The notes under the pieces are model-generated. The model did no database searches. It saw nothing but the letters and a program-made list of their open reading frames with translations, and was not told the DNA's origin. From contig JAFGHO010000026.1 of the NCBI GenBank assembly GCA_016930085.1, forward strand, positions 1-41,772: a DNA stretch of 41,772 nt, given 5' to 3'. Positions 24,821 to 33,489 of this stretch are shown here, one piece after another (the stretch's first letter is position 1; each line of letters opens with the position of its first letter). A program made the translations under genes and the position numbers. Source of the stretch: Spirochaetales bacterium (lineage in GTDB: Bacteria; Spirochaetota; Spirochaetia; SZUA-6; JAFGRV01).

Positions 24821-26974
24821 ATGGAAGAAAGCAAGCTTTTTCACGAATCATGGTACAGAATCGCGGGACAACGAATCAGTCTGAGATCGTGTATAAAAGT
24901 AAACAGGCAGTTGTACCGCGGATCGCGCTGGTATGTGCTTCAGGATCCCTTCTCCAATCAATTTTACAGGATACGGCCGTCAGCATACAATTTCATTTCA
25001 CGCCTTTCGCTGAACCGAACCGTCGAGGAAGTATGGAAAGAGGTTATTGCCGAAAATCCCGACGACGCCCCCGGACAGGAAGACGTGATCAATCTCCTCG
25101 CGCAGCTTTATCACGCAAATCTGCTTCATTATTCACTTCCCGCGGACAGCGAAAAACTTTTTGAACGGTATAAAAAACAACAGCAAAAGGTGACACAGGC
25201 GACACTTTCGAATATTATGTTTTTCCGTATACCTCTTTTCGATCCGGATAACATACTCAAAAGAATACTTCCCGTATTGCGCGCCATAATAAGTCCTGTC
25301 GGTCTAATTATATGGGCTGTCGTCATCGGGATGGGGATAAAGGTCGCAATCGAAAACATCCGGGAACTCGGCGTCCAGAGTCAGGGCATTCTCGCCCCAG
25401 CGAACATCCCCCTTCTCTATCTTTCGTTTATCTTTATAAAGGCGCTGCATGAGTTCGGGCACGCCTTTGCCGTGCGCCGGTATGGGGGAGAAGTCCATAC
25501 GATGGGAATCATGTTCCTGATTTTCAACCCCATTCCCTATATGGACGCGACCGCCGCATGGTCGTTCAGAAACAAATGGAAGCGCGTCCTTGTGGGAGCG
25601 GCGGGGATGATATTCGAGTTGTTCATCGCCGCGATTGCGGCAATAATTTGGTCCAATACGGGACCGGGCGTTCTCCATTCACTTACCTACAATATTATTT
25701 TTGTCGCGTCGGTTTCGACGATTCTGTTCAACATCAACCCGCTTTTGCGCTTTGACGGTTATTACATTCTCTCCGATCTTCTCGATATTCCGAATCTCCA
25801 TACCCAGGCGACCCGGCATCTGCGGCATCTTGTCGAACGGTATGCGTTCGGATATAAAAAATCGACGACTCCGGTCTCTTCCATGAAAGAAGCGGTCCTG
25901 ATTACGATTTTCGGGATATTGAGCGGTATCTACCGTATCGTTGTATTCACGACGATCCTCCTCTTTGTCGCCGACCGGTTCCTGCTTTTGGGGATTATCA
26001 TGGCCGTTGTATGCGCCGTCTCATGGATTCTGGTCCCCGCCGTGCGGTTCATCAAGTATTTGTTCACCGAACCCCGCCTCGACCGGACAAGAATAAGGTC
26101 CATACTGGTAAGTCTTGGCGCTGCCGTCACCGTTTTTCTTTTTTTGTCCGTCATTCCCTTTCCCCATACCTTTACCTCGCCGGGTGTCATAAAAGCATAT
26201 GAATACATGAAAGTGACAAACAAGGTGGGCGGTTACGTGTCGGATATTACAATTCCTTCGGGAAATTGGGTTAAAAAAGGCCAGACCCTCTTTTACCTGA
26301 AAAACAGGGAACTCGATTTTAAAATAAGGGAAATGTCCGCCAAGATCGACGAAATATCGATTATGGGACAAAAGGCATTGCATGAAAGCCTCGCGGATGT
26401 AAAACCGATCAACAGCCTTCTCGCCGCGATCAACGAACGCTACGATCGTCTTGAAGAAGACATACGGGATTGCGAAGTGAAAGCGGAGATCGACGGCGTC
26501 TGGGTCGCCCCGTATATCGACGAGTTGAAAGGAATGTGGATCCACCGGGGAACCCCGATCGGCCAGCTTATCAATAATTCGGGATTCTTTTTCAGTTCCG
26601 TCATCTCCCAACAGGAGGTTTCGGGTTTTTTCTCCGATGAAATCAAATCCGCCGAGGTCAGATTGTACGGAGAATCGGATAAAGCCGTCCGGATCAGCGG
26701 TTTCACGATCATACCTGCGGAACAGACCTCCCTGCCTTCTCCGGCACTCGGTCTTGCCGCCGGCGGCGAGGTTACCATCGATATAAAGGATCAAAGCGGC
26801 ACCAAAACGACGGAACCCTTCTATGAGGTGAGACTCACCATAGCCGAAGATAGTCTCGGCGGCCTGCTTCACGGGCGTACGGGCCGTGTCCAATTCAGGC
26901 TGCCCATGGAACCCCTGCTGCAGCAGTGGTGGATTAAACTTATTCAGCTCATACAGAAACGATATCAGCTGTAA
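24821..26974 (+). CDS. PqqD-like / M50 site-2 protease / HlyD fusion
   Basis: A 717-residue membrane protein of four parts. Residues about 20-110 resemble a PqqD-type peptide-binding domain (YRGSRWYVLQDPFSNQFYRI, VEEVWKEVIAEN). Residues about 150-430 are a multi-helix M50 metalloprotease with the zinc motif HEFGH (210-214) and the third ligand D312 in NPLLRFDGYY. More helices follow, then from about 440 a HlyD-like adaptor (SPGVIKAYEYMKVTNKVGGY, NWVKKGQTLFYL). Proteases of this group cleave in or near the membrane; PqqD domains bind leader peptides of modified peptides. Both metal motifs look intact. The ribosome-binding site is weak. It sits between the GAF adaptor and the SecA-like gene, which argues for one machine. 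Confidence 0.87.
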   Translation: MEESKLFHESWYRIAGQRISLRSCIKVNRQLYRGSRWYVLQDPFSNQFYRIRPSAYNFISRLSLNRTVEEVWKEVIAENPDDAPGQEDVINLLAQLYHANLLHYSLPADSEKLFERYKKQQQKVTQATLSNIMFFRIPLFDPDNILKRILPVLRAIISPVGLIIWAVVIGMGIKVAIENIRELGVQSQGILAPANIPLLYLSFIFIKALHEFGHAFAVRRYGGEVHTMGIMFLIFNPIPYMDATAAWSFRNKWKRVLVGAAGMIFELFIAAIAAIIWSNTGPGVLHSLTYNIIFVASVSTILFNINPLLRFDGYYILSDLLDIPNLHTQATRHLRHLVERYAFGYKKSTTPVSSMKEAVLITIFGILSGIYRIVVFTTILLFVADRFLLLGIIMAVVCAVSWILVPAVRFIKYLFTEPRLDRTRIRSILVSLGAAVTVFLFLSVIPFPHTFTSPGVIKAYEYMKVTNKVGGYVSDITIPSGNWVKKGQTLFYLKNRELDFKIREMSAKIDEISIMGQKALHESLADVKPINSLLAAINERYDRLEEDIRDCEVKAEIDGVWVAPYIDELKGMWIHRGTPIGQLINNSGFFFSSVISQQEVSGFFSDEIKSAEVRLYGESDKAVRISGFTIIPAEQTSLPSPALGLAAGGEVTIDIKDQSGTKTTEPFYEVRLTIAEDSLGGLLHGRTGRVQFRLPMEPLLQQWWIKLIQLIQKRYQL

Positions 26975-27018
26975 CACAGCTACGATATCGGCTGTAAAAC
27001 CGGTTTGAAAGAAATAAT

Positions 27019-29010
27019 ATGTATTTTTTAACCAGGGATTATCAACGAAGCACCATAAAAACACCTCCCCCCCTCCTGAAAGGCCTCGATGCATGGCTGC
27101 ATTCATTTGTCGGGACATATATGAGAACGGGACATGATATCGTCCGTACATATCTTCAGGAAGCGGAAGCAATCGATTCGCGGCAAACATACTGGCATAA
27201 TCTTTCACAGGAAACCCTTCATAAACATCTGATGCATTTGAAGGAAAGCTTCAGGCGGCGTGAACGGGGATACAGGCTCCGGCTACCCGACGCCCTCGGG
27301 GCGATTCGGGAAGCGGCGCTTCGTACGCTGGGTCTTAAGCCTTACGTCGTACAATTGACCGGCGCCCTGACTCTCTACAACGGGCATGTAGCGGAAATGG
27401 CGACAGGTGAAGGAAAAACACTCACCGCCGCCATGGCCGGCATCCTTTACGGCTGGAGCGGTCTTCCCTGCCACATCATCACCGTCAACGATTACCTCGC
27501 CGAACGTGATAAAAAATGGATGAACCCCCTTTACCGGTTTTGCGGAGTGACCGCGGGACATGTCGGGAGTGAAATGGAACCGGCCGAACGAAGGGAAGGA
27601 TACCACAACGATGTCGTTTACACGACGAGCAAGGAAATCGTCGCCGATTTTCTCAGGGACCGACTCTGGCTGGGGACGCTTCAAAAAACCGGGAGGCGTC
27701 AAATCGCGTGGTTTTTGGGACGCCAGAGAAACATCGAGCAAGGGCTTGTTATGCGGGGTCTGCATTCCGCAATTGTCGATGAAGCGGACAGTATCCTCAT
27801 CGATGAAGCGGTCACCCCCCTCATCATTTCGAAGGCGACGAGTAATGAATCCTTTATCGAAGCGTGCCGGCTGGCGTATGCCATAGCGGACGGTCTTGTA
27901 CGAGGCAAGGATTACAAGGTCGACATCAAATTCAGGGATATCGAGTTTATAAAAGATATTTCAGGACTCATCGCAGAGAAGGTAAAAGACTCCGGATGTG
28001 CATTCAAAAGCACGAGCGGCTATAACGAACTGGTTCATCAGGCCCTGATCGCCAAAGAGTTCTTTCACAGGAACAAGGAATACATTATCCAGGAAGAACA
28101 GGTGGTCATCGTCGACGAGTTTACGGGCAGACAGATGCCCCAGAGGAAATGGCGGGCCGGTATTCATCAATTCGTCGAAGCAAAGGAAGACCTTCCCGTG
28201 ACTTCACCGACCGAAACATTGGCGCGTTTGAGTTTCCAGCGCTTTTTTCGCTTTTTTCACAACCTCGCGGGTATGACGGGAACGGCAAGGGAATCCGCCC
28301 ACGAACTATGGGATATATACGAATTGACGGTCGCGACGGTGCCGGAAAACAAACCCTGTATACGGAAAGAATATCCCGTTGAGGTTTTTCCGGATCAGGA
28401 ATCCAAGTGGCGGGCGATTGTTCATGAAATCAGTGAAATGCATAAACTCGGCAGGCCGGTTCTCATCGGAACGCGCAGTGTAAAAGCGAGTGAAGCCCTT
28501 GCCGAGCGGCTGGAAAAGGAGAAACTCACCTATCAACTTCTCAACGCAAAGAACCACAAGAAAGAAAGCATGATTGTCGCACAGGCGGGAGAACCCGGTA
28601 CCATCACCATCGCGACAAATATGGCGGGGAGGGGTACCGATATAAGACTCGGCAAGGGTGTTGCCGAACGGGGCGGATTACATGTTATCGCTTCGGAATG
28701 TCATGAATCAAAAAGGATCGATCGCCAGCTTTTCGGCCGGTGTGCACGCCAGGGAGATCCGGGAAGCTCCCGTCTCTTTGTCAGCATGGAAGATGAATTG
28801 GTTGAGCGATACGCACCGAGGTCATTGAGGGAACTGATAAAGTGGCAGGTGGGTAATGCAATACCCGGTTCACGATTCGCGGGAAAACAGGCGATTCAAT
28901 GGGCACAGTGGACGGCGCAGTCAATCGCTTATAAAAGGCGGCGGTCGGTGCTCAATATGGATACATGGCTCGATGATTCTCTTTCGTTTGCACTCAAAGA
29001 CATCCAGTAG
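27019..29010 (+). CDS. Short SecA-like translocase ATPase
   Basis: A 663-residue SecA-family motor. Walker A is ATGEGKT (128-134), Walker B is VDEAD (253-257), with AGMTGTARESAHELWDIY, TNMAGRGTDIRLGKG and FGRCARQGDPGSS, all intact, and a preprotein-cross-linking domain between the two Walker motifs and helicase half 2. The usual housekeeping SecA is 800-950 residues. Here the chain ends after SVLNMDTW, where SecA normally reads on through a helical wing, two-helix finger and zinc tail; these parts are missing. The first 85 residues are unlike ordinary SecA. It is therefore an accessory or specialised motor, and its position behind three adaptor genes suggests it drives export through them. 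Spacing to the previous gene is 44 bases. Confidence 0.9.
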   Translation: MYFLTRDYQRSTIKTPPPLLKGLDAWLHSFVGTYMRTGHDIVRTYLQEAEAIDSRQTYWHNLSQETLHKHLMHLKESFRRRERGYRLRLPDALGAIREAALRTLGLKPYVVQLTGALTLYNGHVAEMATGEGKTLTAAMAGILYGWSGLPCHIITVNDYLAERDKKWMNPLYRFCGVTAGHVGSEMEPAERREGYHNDVVYTTSKEIVADFLRDRLWLGTLQKTGRRQIAWFLGRQRNIEQGLVMRGLHSAIVDEADSILIDEAVTPLIISKATSNESFIEACRLAYAIADGLVRGKDYKVDIKFRDIEFIKDISGLIAEKVKDSGCAFKSTSGYNELVHQALIAKEFFHRNKEYIIQEEQVVIVDEFTGRQMPQRKWRAGIHQFVEAKEDLPVTSPTETLARLSFQRFFRFFHNLAGMTGTARESAHELWDIYELTVATVPENKPCIRKEYPVEVFPDQESKWRAIVHEISEMHKLGRPVLIGTRSVKASEALAERLEKEKLTYQLLNAKNHKKESMIVAQAGEPGTITIATNMAGRGTDIRLGKGVAERGGLHVIASECHESKRIDRQLFGRCARQGDPGSSRLFVSMEDELVERYAPRSLRELIKWQVGNAIPGSRFAGKQAIQWAQWTAQSIAYKRRRSVLNMDTWLDDSLSFALKDIQ

Positions 29011-29082
29011 CACTGACGGCGTACACCGGGGAGAACCGGGCGTCCATACCGAAACAAACTCTTGTTACCATACCGGGTGAGA

Positions 29083-29111
29083 TTGACAAAATAATTTTAT
29101 TCATGTATAAA
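29083..29111 (+). promoter_or_regulatory. Strong promoter of the outer-membrane protein gene
   Basis: Perfect TTGACA (29083-29088), a 17-base spacer and TATAAA (29106-29111) with an upstream TG. It implies a leader of about 170 bases before the ATG at 29287 and separates this gene from the SecA-like gene. Confidence 0.65.
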
Positions 29112-29286
29112 AGGATATCGGTTGAATAAAAGAGCACAGGCATTGTTGCAGAGATGCGGTATTGTCAAAACGAATATCGAAAATTCTTTATGCACCGGGC
29201 GACATGTGGCGTTCGGCTGATTCAGACGAACCAACAAGCCAATACAACCTATTAAAAAAACCATACGGAAAAACAAGGAGACGATA

Positions 29287-29844
29287 ATGAAAAAAACCTG
29301 TTTGCTTTTATTATGTGTTTTGATCTTCATTCCGCATATTTTCGCCCAGGAAGAGGTGGCACCGGTTACTTTTTTGTTCGGACCACGGGTCGGTGTCTCA
29401 GCGGTAATTCTGGATCAAGATGATTTCAATGATCAAATCCAGAAGATCATATCAAGCGACGACAAATATTTTCCCGTCTTCACCGAAATCGGATTCAGCA
29501 GCCAGCAGCAAATCGATCTCGGCGATTCGAATAATTACCTCGTGATCGAACAAAACATCTTCATAAGCGGTCTTGATCAGCGTTTCGCACTTCCCTTTAT
29601 CACATTGCTCATGTGTTATCGAATGGACATCGGTCTCGAAGCGGGCATCGGTCCTTTCTTCAGTTTTTTCAATGATACGGCCGAAAGACTCCAGATGCAA
29701 TTCGCTTTAACCTACAGCCTGGGCTGGAATTTCAAGGGGAAAAATTTCTCCGTTCCGCTTAATCTCTATTTTATCCCTTATCCCAGTTACGGAAATCCCC
29801 GGTTTACGTTTACGGCGGGAATAAATTTCGAAGTCAAGGATTAA
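29287..29844 (+). CDS. Small outer-membrane beta-barrel candidate
   Basis: A 185-residue exported protein. The signal peptide is clear (KKTCLLLLCVLIFIPHIFAQ) with AxA-like cleavage before EEVAPV. The mature part alternates hydrophobic and polar residues and has barrel-like strands: FLFGPRVGVSAVIL, FTEIGFSSQQQI, MDIGLEAGIGPFFSFF, FALTYSLGWNF, and a last strand FTFTAGINFEVK. No known family is recognised. AAGGAG lies 6 bases before the ATG. It stands behind its own promoter after the SecA-like gene, so it may or may not belong to the export system. Confidence 0.7.
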   Translation: MKKTCLLLLCVLIFIPHIFAQEEVAPVTFLFGPRVGVSAVILDQDDFNDQIQKIISSDDKYFPVFTEIGFSSQQQIDLGDSNNYLVIEQNIFISGLDQRFALPFITLLMCYRMDIGLEAGIGPFFSFFNDTAERLQMQFALTYSLGWNFKGKNFSVPLNLYFIPYPSYGNPRFTFTAGINFEVKD

Positions 29845-29982
29845 ATCCCGGTTTTTCGAGAGATTGTAAAGCGGTGACAAAACACGATACCGTGCAGCCT
29901 ATAATGTAAAAAACGGTGCATCATCGCACGATAACCGGAAGGCGGCATATCTGTTTCGCCGCGGGCGGGAGGTGACGGAAAA

Positions 29983-30300
29983 GTGGATGAGAGACGATCG
30001 TACAAAAGGTATTGCCTCATTGTCTCCGTCAAATATTCGTACAATGCAAGCCGCACAAAGGGCAGCGCGAAAACAAAGAATATCAGCAACGGCGGGATCT
30101 GCCTCACCTCCCACCAGAAGCTTCTTCTCAATCATCTTGTGGATCTCGAGTTTTCCATGCCCCGCAAAAAGATAAAGGTACTCGGGAAAGTCGTCTGGAG
30201 TGAAGAGTCACTTCCCCATCTTTATGAAAACGGCATCGAGTTCGTCGACATAGAAGAATCCGACAAAAAGGAAATAAGCAACTACATCAACACACGCTGA
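29983..30300 (+). CDS. PilZ-domain c-di-GMP-binding protein (second copy)
   Basis: A 105-residue PilZ domain with the arginine motif ERRSYKRY at residues 3-10, the NxSxxG motif N-I-S-N-G-G and the following barrel (VLGKVVWSE, ENGIEFVDI). It resembles the PilZ protein at 16669 in size and layout. Start is GTG, chosen because GGGAGGTGA lies 7 bases upstream; no in-frame ATG precedes the arginine motif. A TATAAT lies at 29900-29905 but no good -35 matches it. The target is unknown. Confidence 0.88.
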   Translation: MDERRSYKRYCLIVSVKYSYNASRTKGSAKTKNISNGGICLTSHQKLLLNHLVDLEFSMPRKKIKVLGKVVWSEESLPHLYENGIEFVDIEESDKKEISNYINTR

Positions 30301-30850
30301 CCCGAACGTCCCGCGAACGGAATCGATACGTATCGTTCGGTTATGTGTAACTTTCTCTTCCCCGGGATGTTTTATATTCAGACAGAGGAATGCATATACG
30401 GTCTGTCGTCGTACGACCAGGAAATGAGAGGTTTTTCCGGAAACGGAAAACCTTCCATTCTATATAAGAGGTGAAGGGAGAACCCTGTATACGAGACGAA
30501 AGGGAATGCGGGATGAATAGAGAATATCCCCTTGCTCGGGGGATAAGCCGATTCCTTCTCGCAAAGAAGGAACTCAACTAATACACACTTCCTCCTTATA
30601 TCACGACTGATTTCTGGAATACTCCCCATGTACTGCTTTTTTTAGTTTGAAAGAAAGCAGGAAACAGATTTCAGCGTCAGTTCTCGAGTTCATACCGGCC
30701 CGGACGATCGAGAAAACAAGGGTTCTCCTTCACTTTTTCATCCTCATATGACCCCCCGCAGGGGCAGCCGGAGTCCACACGCATGTCTTTCACACGCCTA
30801 TACTCACAATAACCGGACAATCCGTTTTTTCACGTTTTACTGTTTGTCGC
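30301..30850. other. Long non-coding gap with a cluster of hairpins
   Basis: About 600 bases up to the receptor start hold no convincing gene. The left half carries several strong inverted repeats, described as a candidate RNA. Also present are a 12-base palindrome CGATACGTATCG (30324-30335) and a 7-11 base-pair imperfect stem at 30633-30660. The right part (30661-30850) shows nothing I can name. Confidence 0.6.
30381..30572 (+). ncRNA. Candidate structured RNA (several perfect hairpins)
   Basis: Within 190 bases lie: GACAGA/TCTGTC (30381-30407); a 9-base-pair stem with one bulge capped by a GAAA tetraloop (30430-30452); AGGG/CCCT around AGAA (30475-30486); TATCCCC/GGGGATA around a 7-base loop (30525-30545); and TTCCTTCT/AGAAGGAA around CGCAA (30552-30572). 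GGGAT at 30510-30514 can also pair with ATCCC at 30526-30530, which excludes the fourth hairpin, a switch-like arrangement. No hairpin is followed by a T-run, so these are not ordinary terminators. I recognise no known RNA family. The strand is a guess, because hairpins read almost the same on both. Confidence 0.35.
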
Positions 30851-30879
30851 TTGATTTTTTACGGACAAGCCGTTAGAAT
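30851..30879 (+). promoter_or_regulatory. Predicted promoter of the chemotaxis receptor gene
   Basis: TTGATT (30851-30856), a 17-base spacer and TAGAAT (30874-30879). The transcript would begin near 30886 and the gene at ATG 30899. It overlaps a TTG that could otherwise be taken for an earlier start. Confidence 0.45.
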
Positions 30880-30898
30880 TTCATCGATATATGTGCTT

Positions 30899-32968
30899 AT
30901 GATCAAAAAAGTTATAGCTGGAAACATTGTTATTTATCTGTCCCTCGCATTGGCTTTTTCCGTCGCGCTCGTTGTCTTCATTCTGGCGGGAATGGATATC
31001 GTAATACAAACGATGACGGGCATCGCTATTTTTCTCCTGATTATTATCTGCATGTTCCTTTTCATCAGAATGAAAAGCGAGTGCCGGGAGATCAAGGAAA
31101 AACTCAAGGTCATTCCGGAAAAAGGCCTCTCGTACATCGTCGAACTCAATTTCAAGGAAAAGGGAACCGATGAAATCGGACAACTCTCCCATCATCTCAA
31201 CCTGATGCTTCAGGAGATAAAAAAGGTCTTCTGGGATATCAAAGAAAATCTTTTTGAAACGAAAATAAGCATCAGCGCGCTTGAAAACATCAAACTCATC
31301 ATGATCTCATATATCCAGAAAGTCGTGAATATCGGCAATGTGCGGCAGCAGTTCGAATCGATATGTAATCGCCTGAGTATCGCCTCTTCCTCCACGAAAA
31401 CGATTCTGGGATCGATCATCGACCTGGCTAACCAGACAAGCCATGAAGCGGATGTAATCAATAAAACATCCGAGGCACTCACGACCCTTCTTTCCGCCAT
31501 CTCCGTGATTACCGATCTTACCCTCGACAAACATAAAATGGCCGAGGAACTCAAACTGATCACCCAGCGCGGCGGCGAAAAGGTAAAGAACACTTCCGAT
31601 ATCATCACGGTCCTGAACGAGAACACGGACGAAATGCTCAAAATAATCGAAATTATCAATCATATTACCGAATCGACGAACATCCTCTCGATCAACGCGG
31701 GTATCGAAGCGGCCCACGCGGGAATCCACGGCAAGGGGTTCCGGGTTATCGCGGATGAAATAATGAAACTCGTCGACTCGACGAGAAAGAACGCCGGCAA
31801 TATCTCCCGCCTGCTCCACGACCAGATCAATAATATCAACATTGCCCTGAGCGAGAGTCATAAAAGCGGCAAGACATTCAGTGATGTTTCGCAGGAAGTC
31901 GAAAGTGCGGCAAATACCTGGATTGAGATTTCGAACAAGGCACAACAGATGGCGGACCAGACCAAGGAAATTCAGGATGCAACGGAACGGATGCTCTTGA
32001 TCACAAAAGCGGTACAGGAGGCCTCGACAGCCATCAAACAGAATGTCGAAAAAATCAATCTCGAGACCCACGATCTCGATGAGGCAACGACAAAAACGCT
32101 GGATATTCTGGAAAAAGTGACGGTGACGAACGAGGAATCGAAACAGTCCACCGTTGCGGTTCTCAACCAGCTCAACGAGATAGGTAAATTCGTTACGGTA
32201 TTGAACAAATCAATCGATTTTTTTAATCTGGGTAAAAAAGTATATTTTCTCTTTCCGGACGCATCGACCGTTCACTACATCGATATCCTTTTGTCCCATG
32301 AAATAGAAGCCTTTGCAATCGGCGACCATTCAATATGCAAACCGGTACTCAAGGAACAAAAAAATTCGCTTCTCTTCATCAACTGCGACAATATTCCTTC
32401 CCGGTTTCAGTTCTCCGAATTCGTAAAATCCATCGCCAGATTGCCGGAACTCAAGGGTCTCAATATAGGTCTTCTCACCTCGAACAACTCACCGCCCTTT
32501 CCCGAACTCGGGGCGAAGCAGAAGTGTGAATATATCGTCATTGACCCGGACGATCCCGGTTTAAACGCCCGAACAATCCTTTCCTACGCCGAACGGCATA
32601 AGGCACGTGGATTACGAAAGCAGATACGGGTCGACTGCGAAGAGGGCGACGCGGTGAGTGTCGACATAACGATCGACAAACGGACACACACCGGCCGCGT
32701 CGAAAACATAAGCTCGGCCGCGCTCCTCTGCTATATCGAGGAGGACATTCCCCAACTGAAAAACATGAAACGGTTACCGGTTTCCCTCATGATAAAGGGA
32801 AACGAATATCCGTTAGTGTGCAGGCAAAGCATCGGAAAAAAAGAACACTACGTTATTCTTATTTATCAGACCGATACGCACAGGGAAACCTTTCGGGCAA
32901 TAAAGCAATTCATCCGCCAAAAAATCGAAAAACACTTTGAAAAAACAATCGCTTGCTTTCGCGGCTGA
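30899..32968 (+). CDS. Methyl-accepting chemotaxis-type receptor with PilZ-like tail
   Basis: A signal transducer of about 689 residues. Two adjacent membrane helices open it (VIAGNIVIYLSLALAFSVALVVF and TGIAIFLLIIICMFLF) with almost no periplasmic loop, so it senses inside the membrane or cell. A HAMP-like stretch (GTDEIGQLSHHLNLML) leads to a long coiled signalling domain whose hairpin tip reads ILSINAGIEAAHAG...GKGFRVIADEI, the CheA/CheW contact region. Beyond it come a receiver-like fold without a clear phospho-acceptor (KVYFLFPDAS...) and a PilZ-like domain (R-K-Q-I-R then VENISSAALLCY, where the NxSxxG glycine is alanine). I start at ATG 30899 because the upstream in-frame TTG falls in a promoter. 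Convergent with the GtrA-like gene. Confidence 0.87.
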   Translation: MIKKVIAGNIVIYLSLALAFSVALVVFILAGMDIVIQTMTGIAIFLLIIICMFLFIRMKSECREIKEKLKVIPEKGLSYIVELNFKEKGTDEIGQLSHHLNLMLQEIKKVFWDIKENLFETKISISALENIKLIMISYIQKVVNIGNVRQQFESICNRLSIASSSTKTILGSIIDLANQTSHEADVINKTSEALTTLLSAISVITDLTLDKHKMAEELKLITQRGGEKVKNTSDIITVLNENTDEMLKIIEIINHITESTNILSINAGIEAAHAGIHGKGFRVIADEIMKLVDSTRKNAGNISRLLHDQINNINIALSESHKSGKTFSDVSQEVESAANTWIEISNKAQQMADQTKEIQDATERMLLITKAVQEASTAIKQNVEKINLETHDLDEATTKTLDILEKVTVTNEESKQSTVAVLNQLNEIGKFVTVLNKSIDFFNLGKKVYFLFPDASTVHYIDILLSHEIEAFAIGDHSICKPVLKEQKNSLLFINCDNIPSRFQFSEFVKSIARLPELKGLNIGLLTSNNSPPFPELGAKQKCEYIVIDPDDPGLNARTILSYAERHKARGLRKQIRVDCEEGDAVSVDITIDKRTHTGRVENISSAALLCYIEEDIPQLKNMKRLPVSLMIKGNEYPLVCRQSIGKKEHYVILIYQTDTHRETFRAIKQFIRQKIEKHFEKTIACFRG

Positions 32969-33011
32969 GTTCTCCGTCGTACTTCACGCCGTTCGTCCGC
33001 CTACAGCCGGG

Positions 33012-33482
33012 TTATCGACCCGCCTCTTTCCCCGACGCGCGGCTTTCAGTGAATACGAAGCGTTTGTCGAGGAAAAACTTTATTGTGTAGCCGGCCGCGA
33101 GTCCGAAAAAACCGCCCACGAGATGGCTGTTTTCGAAATGAAAGGCAATCTTGAAAAGTATTTCGACACCCCAGAATACGGCGGTGGTGACAACGGCGAG
33201 CATGCCGTAGACGACGACCTGTCTGACCGTATGGCCGATCGTCTCGTGCTTTTCCCCGAATACGATGAATTTGTCGAGAAGAAACTTGGCGGTAAATCCA
33301 AGGATCGTGCCGGTGAGAAGCGAGACGACAAAAACCGGCTCCAGCCCGAAAACGGACACATCCGGCTTGCCGCGGAAAAGGCCCATCGCTTCCAATGCGG
33401 TTGCCGCCCCGTACTGGCTTCCGAGATTCACCGCGGTGCAGACGGCGGCAAACAGCATATACATGCCGTATTCCCGTTTCAT
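33012..33482 (-). CDS. GtrA-like membrane protein
   Basis: A 156-residue protein with four hydrophobic helices and the GtrA-type repeated ends: GFTAKFLLDKFIVF and GYTIKFFLDKRFVFTE, the F-x-x-D/N-K-x-x-x-F motif occurring twice. GtrA proteins are thought to move lipid-linked sugars across the inner membrane for cell-surface polysaccharide. It is the last gene of a leftward run and starts 7 bases after the FecR-like gene. The link to the receptor and lipoprotein genes upstream is unexplained. Confidence 0.82.
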   Translation of the reverse strand: MKREYGMYMLFAAVCTAVNLGSQYGAATALEAMGLFRGKPDVSVFGLEPVFVVSLLTGTILGFTAKFLLDKFIVFGEKHETIGHTVRQVVVYGMLAVVTTAVFWGVEILFKIAFHFENSHLVGGFFGLAAGYTIKFFLDKRFVFTESRASGKEAGR

Positions 33483-33489
33483 CCCGCCC

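Noticed and set aside
26021-27208. Leftward 395-residue open frame across the M50 and SecA-like genes
   Set aside because: Antisense to two genes with intact motifs; its composition is that of a reversed coding strand and no domain is visible.
30381-30572. Identity as 6S RNA, tmRNA, SRP RNA, RNase P RNA or a group II intron piece
   Set aside because: None of the conserved segments of these RNAs that I know could be found, and no reverse transcriptase is near.
30851-30898. Earlier TTG start for the chemotaxis receptor
   Set aside because: The TTG coincides with the -35 element of a well-spaced promoter, has no ribosome-binding site and would put polar residues before the first membrane helix.
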